A stretch of DNA of 38,339 bases. It comes from Virgibacillus sp. LDC-1 (lineage in GTDB: Bacteria; Bacillota; Bacilli; Bacillales; Amphibacillaceae). The number at the start of each line of letters is the position of its first letter. Within the stretch, counting starts at the first letter, position 1. Positions 32,677 through 38,339 of the stretch are shown in pieces. The position numbers and the translations under genes are program-made. Location: assembly GCF_030137545.1 (NCBI RefSeq), contig NZ_JARUVL010000020.1, forward strand, positions 1,573 to 39,911, given 5' to 3'. Under the pieces are notes generated by a model. That model was not told where the DNA came from. It was given only the letters and a program-made list of their open reading frames with translations, and made no database searches.

Positions 32677-33246
32677 GTGAGGTTGTTACAGATAAGCATC
32701 TTTCTATCTCTCTTCACAATATTTTTAGCTGGTTGTATTGATATTCCGATCGGCAGTGAAGGTAAATTAAAAGTATCTAAAGATAATATCAAAATAAGTG
32801 ATGAGGAAGGTAATGAACAAAATATTTCGATTGATACAGAAGGGGAAAATGTCACAGTAAGCGGATCTGGAAGTGGAAGTGAGAATGAAGATGTTTCCAT
32901 GAATATCGGGAATAATGTTGAATTGCCCGAAACGTTTCCTTCTGATATTCCAATCCCTGAGAAAGCAAATATCTTTCAAGCCACTGAAGCAGATGGAATG
33001 ATATCCATTGCGTATGATGCACCAACAAAGGTTGAAGATATTGAAAAATTATACACGGATTATATAAACAGCGAAATCTTCAGCGAGCAAAATTCAGTGA
33101 TTGAACAAAGTGGAGATATTAACTATCATCAATATACAGCAAAAAGGAAAGAAGGAACGTTAAATATTAGAGTCATGAATTCAGAAAAATATGCCGATGG
33201 TTCTAATGTTATCATTATGTTGGTAAAAGATAACGAAAATAAATAA
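32677..33246 (+). CDS. Putative lipoprotein of unknown function
   Basis: A 189-residue protein with a lipoprotein signal peptide ending in the lipobox LAGC (Cys20 as the lipidated residue), then an acidic Ser/Gly/Glu-rich linker (about 30-75, SGSGSGSENED). A small folded domain follows (~80-185; LPETFPSDIPIPEKANI, then YTDYINSEIFSEQNSV). The LPxxFPxDxPIP stretch recurs in uncharacterised Bacillaceae lipoproteins as I remember them. GTG start with GAGGTG 8 bases upstream. Likely cotranscribed with the DUF4870 gene and followed by a terminator. No specific function can be given. Confidence 0.82.
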   Translation: MRLLQISIFLSLFTIFLAGCIDIPIGSEGKLKVSKDNIKISDEEGNEQNISIDTEGENVTVSGSGSGSENEDVSMNIGNNVELPETFPSDIPIPEKANIFQATEADGMISIAYDAPTKVEDIEKLYTDYINSEIFSEQNSVIEQSGDINYHQYTAKRKEGTLNIRVMNSEKYADGSNVIIMLVKDNENK

Positions 33247-33281
33247 ATCCAAGTCAAAATATGGGGAAATACTTTATTTAT

Positions 33282-33312
33282 AAAAGGAGCTGTCAAATTT
33301 GCAGCTCTTTCT
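33282..33312 (+). terminator. Terminator of the DUF4870/lipoprotein operon
   Basis: GAGCTG (33287-33292) pairs with CAGCTC (33302-33307), extended by flanking A/T pairs and ending in TTTCT. Confidence 0.7.
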
Positions 33313-33538
33313 ATGATTTTCTCAATTAATTAGTTACGCTAGTTTTAGTGTCTAATATTCCATATTATATATGTACTCACTTTGGAGTAAAAAAATGTGT
33401 AATTCCTCCAAGCTTTAGTATAGCTCCTCTTCCTTAAAAAATGAATAATAATTCTTATCCATCCTAGCTTCTTCTATAAAATGAAATTTCAGTCAATGAA
33501 AGTTTATTACTAGCTATTTACATGCAGGATAAAAATAA

Positions 33539-34111
33539 TTATCTAAAAGGACTCTTAAACGTTAAAATTTCTAAAAGCTGTTCATTTAACTCCTTTATAG
33601 GAGTACTGTAATCTTGACGATGCCACTCAATTAACATTCCAAGGATTGCATTTGTTTGGTAACTAATATAATAATCCATCTGAACGGAACTTACTTTCTC
33701 AAATGTGTAATCATCAATTGATTCTTTCATAAAAGATCTTACTGTATCAAAAAGCATATAAAAATACATCATCGGAATGTGCTCATCAAACACAATCTGG
33801 TAAAAATCCCGATAGTTATTTACATGATGAAAAATTCGAATCATATCAGCTTTTATAAACTTAATATTATTATTTGTTTTATTATATGGTTCTCGATAAG
33901 ATAATTTTAAATCCTCTACAATGACCTCTACATAGCTCTTAAATAAATGGTGCACATCCTTATAATGCAAATAAAATGTGCCTCGATTAATTCTTGCTAA
34001 ACGACAGAGTTCAGCAATTGTTATCGTCTCTAAAGGCTTCGTCTTTAGTAATGTAAACAAAGCCTTTCTTAAACTTTCCTGAGTTTTAATAACTCGTAAA
34101 TCTTTCTTCAC
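33539..34111 (-). CDS. TetR-family transcriptional regulator
   Basis: A 190-residue regulator. N-terminal helix-turn-helix (about 8-58): LRKALFTLLKTKPLETITIAELCRLA in two helices, then recognition helix INRGTFYLHYKD. The C-terminal part has the look of the TetR_C_7 (DhaS-like) ligand-binding domain, rich in aromatics (MMYFYMLFDTVRSF, YYISYQTNAILGMLIEWHRQ). GTG start with GAGGTG upstream. It is divergent from an SDR oxidoreductase, and a candidate operator lies at the SDR transcription start. Local repression of the SDR gene is the likely role; the ligand is unknown. Confidence 0.88.
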   Translation of the reverse strand: MKKDLRVIKTQESLRKALFTLLKTKPLETITIAELCRLARINRGTFYLHYKDVHHLFKSYVEVIVEDLKLSYREPYNKTNNNIKFIKADMIRIFHHVNNYRDFYQIVFDEHIPMMYFYMLFDTVRSFMKESIDDYTFEKVSSVQMDYYISYQTNAILGMLIEWHRQDYSTPIKELNEQLLEILTFKSPFR

Positions 34112-34182
34112 TTTTTCACCTCATTAATGTGCACTTGTCTTAGCATACGTTTAATAAACATCATAAATCATTTTCCTGTTGA

Positions 34183-34211
34183 TTGCCCTTCTATTACTAT
34201 TCCATTATAAT
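34183..34211 (+). promoter_or_regulatory. Promoter of the SDR gene
   Basis: TTGCCC (34183-34188), 17-base spacer, TATAAT (34206-34211). A second TATAAT at 34212-34217 is in a poorer position. Confidence 0.65.
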
Positions 34212-34220
34212 TATAATTAG

Positions 34221-34228
34221 ACACGTGT
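34221..34228. promoter_or_regulatory. Candidate TetR-family operator
   Basis: The perfect 8-bp palindrome ACACGTGT, within GACACGTGTTC, lies about 10 bases past the SDR -10 box, where a bound repressor would block initiation. It is short, so tentative. Confidence 0.4.
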
Positions 34229-34260
34229 TCAATAAAATCCACTTTGGGAGGCTATTTCAT

Positions 34261-35022
34261 ATGAAATTGAAAGACAAATCCGCAATTGTAACTGGGGCAG
34301 CATCAGGTATGGGAAAGGCAATAGCAGAATTATACGCAAAAGAAGGGGCAAAAGTTATTGTTGCTGATCTTAATCTAGAAGGGGCAGAAGCAGTAGCTGA
34401 AGGAATCCGTGAAAAAGGAGCAATTGCAAAGGCTCTTAAGGTTAACGTTGCAAAGCAAGAGGATATTGATCATATGATCAATACTGCAACACAAGAATTT
34501 GGAACGTTAGATATCTTAGTGAATAACGCAGGAATTATGGACGGATTTGAGCCTGTTGGTGATATAACAGACGAAAGCTGGGATTTAATATTTGATGTGA
34601 ATACAAAGGGCGTTATGCGAGCAATGCGCAAAGCAATTCCAATTTTCTTAGAAAAAGAAAGCGGTGTAATTATTAACACAGCCTCTACTGGCGGTGTTAA
34701 TGGGGCTCACGCTGGAGCAACCTATGGAGCTTCCAAACATGCTGTTATTGGACTCACTAAAAATACTGGTTATATGTATGCGAAGAATGGAATTCGATGT
34801 AATGCAATTGCGCCAGGAGGCGTACAAACAAATATTGGAGCTTCCATGAAAAACATAAATAAATTTGGTGCTGGACGGATTAAGGCTGTTCATGATGTCA
34901 TGCCTCGCATGGGTGAATCTGAAGAAATCGCCCAAGTAGCTTTATTTTTAGCTTCTGATGATTCAAGCTTTGTCAATGGTACAGTTATAACAACGGATGG
35001 CGGCTGGACCGCAGCATTTTAA
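34261..35022 (+). CDS. SDR family oxidoreductase
   Basis: A 253-residue classical short-chain dehydrogenase/reductase. It has the cofactor motif TGAASGMG (about 12-19), NNAG (~88-91), the catalytic Ser in INTASTGG, the Tyr-x3-Lys pair in YGASKHAV (~155-159) and the APGGVQTNI segment. Asp in VADLNLEGA after the second strand suggests NAD(H) preference. The frame is open 26 codons upstream, but GGGAGG lies 10 bases before the ATG at 34261 and the family fold begins there. It resembles glucose 1-dehydrogenase-like and 3-oxoacyl-reductase-like members; the substrate is unknown. Divergent from a TetR regulator, followed by a terminator. Confidence 0.92.
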   Translation: MKLKDKSAIVTGAASGMGKAIAELYAKEGAKVIVADLNLEGAEAVAEGIREKGAIAKALKVNVAKQEDIDHMINTATQEFGTLDILVNNAGIMDGFEPVGDITDESWDLIFDVNTKGVMRAMRKAIPIFLEKESGVIINTASTGGVNGAHAGATYGASKHAVIGLTKNTGYMYAKNGIRCNAIAPGGVQTNIGASMKNINKFGAGRIKAVHDVMPRMGESEEIAQVALFLASDDSSFVNGTVITTDGGWTAAF

Positions 35023-35043
35023 TTTTTATAAATACTGACTTTG

Positions 35044-35085
35044 GGCTCAGACACCGATTATTCGGTTATCTGAGCCAGCCTTTTT
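35044..35085 (+). terminator. Terminator of the SDR gene
   Basis: GGCTCAGA (35044-35051) pairs with TCTGAGCC (35069-35076), with an inner CCG/CGG pair, followed by a TTTTT run. Confidence 0.85.
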
Positions 35086-35119
35086 ATTTATATTTACACA
35101 GAACCAATCCTCTTACCAC

Positions 35120-35354
35120 TTAGGCTATGATAAAGGTAACTACAATCGCGATGATTGTTAGATTTGCAAAAGCGGCAAATGTCCTACTTTATACTTTTTG
35201 TTTCCTTATAAATGTTGAACATCGTTGTACCAAGTGGGTATTATAACAATGAAAATAGCATCATGTTTAACACAGTAAGCCAAGTCCACCCATGATCCAG
35301 AATTATTTGTTTCAATTCTACTAAGTCATTTGGATTTAAACACACAACCCCTTC
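35120..35354 (-). pseudogene. Decayed C-terminal fragment of a FeoB-like ferrous iron transporter
   Basis: On the minus strand one frame reads ...CLNPNDLVELKQIILDHGW, then TWLTVLNMMLFSLL, an in-frame TAA (35241-35243), then YPLGTTMFNIYKETKSIK. After a one-base frameshift it continues RTFAAFANLTIIAIVVTFIIA and ends in a stop at 35120-35122. Together these resemble the last two TM segments of FeoB (family pattern xxFxLLxxPCxTTxxTIxKETxSxKWT), though the usual Cys here is Leu. No start codon, ribosome binding site or upstream domains remain. Identification is from motif memory and could be another permease. Confidence 0.5.
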
Positions 35355-35532
35355 CTATTTAAATGCATATCACTTTTCAGGTTCTAGTAGAGTTATACAT
35401 TTCTTTTCTTTTATGGGGTTATTAAAAATAATAGCTATGTTAGATTGCTTCCAGCTCTACTTTCTTTCTAATAGACTTTATTTCGTGTCTATTTTACTAA
35501 TTTATTTGTTTTTAATTATCCTATAGAGGTAA
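35355..35532. other. Spacer between the FeoB-like remnant and the chemoreceptor gene
   Basis: AT-rich. AATAGAC (35470-35476) and GTCTATT (35487-35493) form a 7-bp stem about 40 bases past the chemoreceptor stop codon and may terminate it, but the T run on the minus strand is poor. Confidence 0.3.
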
Positions 35533-37566
35533 CTAAAGACTAAACCTACTAACTAATCTATTTAGATCTTCTGCAAGTTCAGACAGATCACTGGAGCTTC
35601 CTACCACTTCTTCCATTGCAGCACTTGTTTGTTGTGAAGAAGCTGATGTTTGCTCTATACCTGCAGCAGACTCCTCAGAAATTGCTGCAATTTCTTCTAT
35701 TGAACGATTCATTTCCTGACTTCTACTAGCAATATTAGCCAAGTTTTCCGAAGCTGCTGAAATATTATTTACCATATCCATAACAGCAATATTAATATCA
35801 TTAAATTTTTCTTCAGTCACTTCTATCTGGTTGGTCCCTTCTTCAACTTCTTTATATCCATTTCGCAAAGAAGTTACAACTGTAGTTGATTCGTTTTGAA
35901 TGTTTGTTACGGTTCTTCTAATGTCTGTCACCGATTCAAATACCTGCTCAGCTAGCTTTCTTACTTCGTCTGCAACTACTGCAAAGCCTTTTCCATGCTC
36001 CCCAGCTCTAGCTGCTTCTATAGCTGCATTTAACGCAAGTAAATTTGTCTGATCAGCGATCTCTTGAATTACCCTAACAAGTTCAGAAATTTCTTGAGAA
36101 TGGATGTCTAGGCCTTGTACTTTTCGAACAGAATCATGCACAATCTGATCAATTTTACTCATCTGTTCTTTTGAGGATGCCATCAACTGACTGCCCTGAT
36201 TAGTAATCTGTATTACTTCTTTTGAAAAACCCTGAATACGTTCACCATTTCCATTTGCCTCTTCAACTTGTTTCACAAAAATTTGCATAGCAGAAGTTAA
36301 ATCACTTGCAGTACTCGCTTGCGCTTCTGAACCAGAGGCTAATTGCTGCATGGTGGATGCGATTTGATCAGACCCCTCCTTCACTTCATTCGCAGAATAA
36401 GACAATTCTTCGCTATGAGCCGAAACGGTTTCAGAAACCTTATTTATTTGTGACAATAGATTCCGCATGTTATCATTCATGGCATTTGTTGCTTGAACAA
36501 GCTGACCAATTTCATCCTTTGATCTAATATTTAGTGAAGTATGATTTAACTCTCCTGAAGCTATCAACTTCATTCGTTCCATAACTAACTTGATAGGTTT
36601 GGTTATTCTGTTTGTTATTATTAATGACACAAGAACAGCAAGTAATAATATCACACCTAAACTTATCAAAATTGGTTTAATTATAACTTGTGCTTTTTTC
36701 TGAAAGTCCTTTACATTAACTGTCCCACCAAGAATCCACCCAGTAGTAGGGTTTTTAGAAAACCCCATTACGGCATCTTCACCTTTAATTTTATATTCAA
36801 CTAACCCTTGTTCACCAGATTTCAATATTTTTTTATAATAATCTTCTCCTGATTCATCCTTTCCGATTTTTTCCTTATTAGGATGAGCTATCAGATTACC
36901 TGATTGATCAAGAATAACAGCAAAACCAGTTTCTCCTATCGTAATATTATCTATCATCTCAATTAACGTACTAACAAATACGTCCGCAGACATTACACCA
37001 GCTAGCTTATTACCGTTATAATATGCTTTTGCTGCAGTCACAACTGTTTCACCTGTACTTGCATCTATGTACGGATCTGTCCATACTATTTCCCCTCTCG
37101 CTTCAACTGCATCCTTAAACCACGGTCTTTCTTTCGCTTTGTAGTCCTCCCCTAAATCTGCAGCAGGATAAATAATCATTTCACCAGTATCAGTACCTGT
37201 ATAAATAGTTACTATAGAAGAATCTGTATGCTTTGTTTCTTTAAAAAGCTCTAAAATTTCCCTTTTATTATTAGGATTATAATTTAGCAATAGATCCTTT
37301 TGTGAAAACCTTTCTAAGGTGCTCCCCATGTTCTTAAAAAACATTTCAAATGTATCATTCATACTTAACATTTGATTTTCAACACTCTTGGAAAGTTCAT
37401 CTGTTGTGTTTTTTACACTAGTGCTATAACTCACAAAGGAAATTATTCCTCCTGTACAAATAATAAGGATTAAAAAAGGGAGCAATATTTTTTTCTGCAG
37501 AGACATAGAAATGAAATCAGCCACTATACTTTTACTAGGTTTTAATTTATTATTATTTTCCATCAT
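35533..37566 (-). CDS. Methyl-accepting chemotaxis protein with dCache sensor
   Basis: A 677-residue chemoreceptor. TM1 (about 28-50, [21 protein letters not shown]) is followed by a periplasm-facing dCache_1 sensor (~50-300; motifs [22 protein letters not shown] in two parts, [21 protein letters not shown]), TM2 (~300-322), HAMP (~323-378) and a cytoplasmic signalling coiled coil. The coiled coil has the conserved hairpin tip [34 protein letters not shown] (broken here only for description). The WTDPYID and D residues of the membrane-distal pocket are typical of amino-acid or carboxylate-binding dCache domains; the ligand is not determined. ATG start with AAAGG upstream; a second ATG follows directly. 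Monocistronic, with no clear SigD promoter. A perfect palindrome lies 55 bases upstream. Confidence 0.93.
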   Translation of the reverse strand: MMENNNKLKPSKSIVADFISMSLQKKILLPFLILIICTGGIISFVSYSTSVKNTTDELSKSVENQMLSMNDTFEMFFKNMGSTLERFSQKDLLLNYNPNNKREILELFKETKHTDSSIVTIYTGTDTGEMIIYPAADLGEDYKAKERPWFKDAVEARGEIVWTDPYIDASTGETVVTAAKAYYNGNKLAGVMSADVFVSTLIEMIDNITIGETGFAVILDQSGNLIAHPNKEKIGKDESGEDYYKKILKSGEQGLVEYKIKGEDAVMGFSKNPTTGWILGGTVNVKDFQKKAQVIIKPILISLGVILLLAVLVSLIITNRITKPIKLVMERMKLIASGELNHTSLNIRSKDEIGQLVQATNAMNDNMRNLLSQINKVSETVSAHSEELSYSANEVKEGSDQIASTMQQLASGSEAQASTASDLTSAMQIFVKQVEEANGNGERIQGFSKEVIQITNQGSQLMASSKEQMSKIDQIVHDSVRKVQGLDIHSQEISELVRVIQEIADQTNLLALNAAIEAARAGEHGKGFAVVADEVRKLAEQVFESVTDIRRTVTNIQNESTTVVTSLRNGYKEVEEGTNQIEVTEEKFNDINIAVMDMVNNISAASENLANIASRSQEMNRSIEEIAAISEESAAGIEQTSASSQQTSAAMEEVVGSSSDLSELAEDLNRLVSRFSL

Positions 37567-37615
37567 TAAACTTACACCTTTCCTAATATAATAAGCAACT
37601 TGTTAAAAATTCTTA

Positions 37616-37650
37616 AAAAGTGAATTATATCTATAGATATAATTCAGTCA
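37616..37650. repeat. Perfect 24-bp palindrome with outer stem upstream of the chemoreceptor gene
   Basis: Positions 37622-37645 are a perfect inverted repeat centred on CTATAG. Short outer arms (AAAGTGA / TCACTTT) extend it, and on the minus strand it ends in TTTTT. It can be read as a terminator hairpin of upstream minus-strand transcription, an attenuator in the chemoreceptor leader, or an operator. Confidence 0.6.
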
Positions 37651-37993
37651 CTTTCTGTTTATCTAAAGTAATTCACATCCATAATTAATTTAATTACATC
37701 TATATATTATCCTCCATTTCAGTCATTTCAGTCTTTGTAATAGTCTTTAATTGCGATCGTTAATATGCATGTACATTGCTTCCCAGCAAATTTTCCTTTA
37801 ACGATTTGACGGGTGCTACCTCCTGTTTGAATAGGTAAAAGAAACTAGTTCTATATACCTATATTATATATATCGGTTCTTTACTCACATTTGTTGAGGG
37901 ACTTATAAATATTATTCCTTAGAGCTCAAATAAGGGGGAAGAAGGAATTAGCTTAAAACTTTATCGAAGTTATTACTACTCGGTCACTTTTTA

Positions 37994-38026
37994 GACAAAA
38001 CAAAAAGGACTGCGAAATCGCAATCC
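37994..38026 (-). terminator. Terminator of the rRNA/tRNA operon
   Basis: Minus strand stem GGATTGCGA/TCGCAGTCC (38007-38026) with one T-G pair, followed by TTTTTGTTTTG. It lies about 12 bases past tRNA-Thr. Confidence 0.85.
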
Positions 38027-38038
38027 CTTGTCATTATA

Positions 38039-38111
<73 letters not shown>

Positions 38112-38124
38112 AGAATACAAAAAA

Positions 38125-38199
38125 TGGCTCCACAGGTAGGATTCGAACCTACGACCGATCGGTTAACAGCCGATTGCTCTACCACTGAGCTACTGTGGA
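38125..38199 (-). tRNA. trnN: tRNA-Asn (GUU)
   Basis: 75 bases including encoded CCA; acceptor TCCACAG/CTGTGGA; anticodon loop CTGTTAA gives GUU. Confidence 0.97.
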
Positions 38200-38214
38200 A
38201 CAATATAAAAAATT

Positions 38215-38331
38215 GCCTGGCGGCGTCCTACTCTCACAGGGGCAATGCCCCAACTACCATCGGCGCTGAAGAGCTTAACTGCTGTGTTCGGCATGGGAAC
38301 AGGTGTGACCTCTTCGCTATCGCTACCAGAC
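38215..38331 (-). rRNA. rrf: 5S ribosomal RNA
   Basis: About 117 bases on the minus strand with the conserved Firmicutes 5S segments GCGAAGAGGTCACACC, CCGAACACAG, AGCTCTTCAGCGCCGATGG and GAGAGTAGGACGCCGCC. The terminal helix (GTCTGGT with GCCAGGC) supports the ends given. A 23S gene is expected just beyond the right edge. Confidence 0.95.
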
Positions 38332-38339
38332 AAATGTCT

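Larger units (their letters stand above)
37567..38038. other. 472-bp region between the chemoreceptor gene and the rRNA operon end
   Basis: Contains a 24-bp perfect palindrome (37622-37645), a 35-codon open stretch on the minus strand ending at 37728 that may be a gene remnant, and the rRNA operon terminator. No intact gene is seen. Confidence 0.5.

Overview
The window looks like chromosome from a low-to-mid-GC Gram-positive endospore-forming member of the Bacillaceae, probably a halotolerant genus related to Oceanobacillus, Virgibacillus or Ornithinibacillus. The genus is inferred from gene content, not tested. The main clues are the sigW-rsiW and cdaA-cdaR-glmM-glmS syntenic core, a glmS ribozyme, a Spo0E-type phosphatase, an LPXTG surface protein, HssRS-like heme-sensing genes and strong AGGAGG-type ribosome binding sites.

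Left part (1-16.7 kb, mostly minus strand). From upstream to downstream this holds rocF, a Ktr-type potassium transporter, a small plus-strand spo0E-like gene, sigW-rsiW behind a textbook SigW promoter, cdaA-cdaR-glmM, an HssR/HssS-like two-component pair, an S9 peptidase, and glmS behind its self-cleaving ribozyme. The conserved envelope block is interrupted twice. An ArsR-DUF2087 regulator and an MFS exporter lie in opposite orientation between rsiW and cdaA, with palindromic operators. HssRS plus the S9 peptidase lie between glmM and glmS.

Centre (16.8-22.7 kb). A four-gene minus-strand operon encodes class II HMG-CoA reductase, mevalonate kinase, diphosphomevalonate decarboxylase and phosphomevalonate kinase, which is the mevalonate route from HMG-CoA to isopentenyl diphosphate. 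HMG-CoA synthase and IPP isomerase are not in the window. Upstream is a six-tRNA cluster on the minus strand (Glu, Val, Thr, Tyr, Gln, Lys) with its own promoter and terminator. Divergent from the cluster is fabI, with a candidate FapR box.

Right part (23.6-38.3 kb). This is more accessory. It holds an LPXTG wall-anchored protein with GLUG repeats and a beta-helix region, a large 7TMR-DISM hybrid kinase carrying two kinase modules around a receiver, and a divergent OmpR-type regulator. These are followed by a DUF4870 membrane protein plus lipoprotein pair, a TetR/SDR divergent pair, a decayed FeoB-like fragment and a dCache chemoreceptor. The window ends in the 3' end of an rRNA operon read leftwards (5S, tRNA-Asn, tRNA-Thr, terminator).

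Functional themes are cell-envelope homeostasis (SigW, GlmM/GlmS, c-di-AMP synthesis with its potassium-channel target), isoprenoid precursor supply, fatty-acid synthesis, and a sensory/surface module whose connections are inferred only from proximity.
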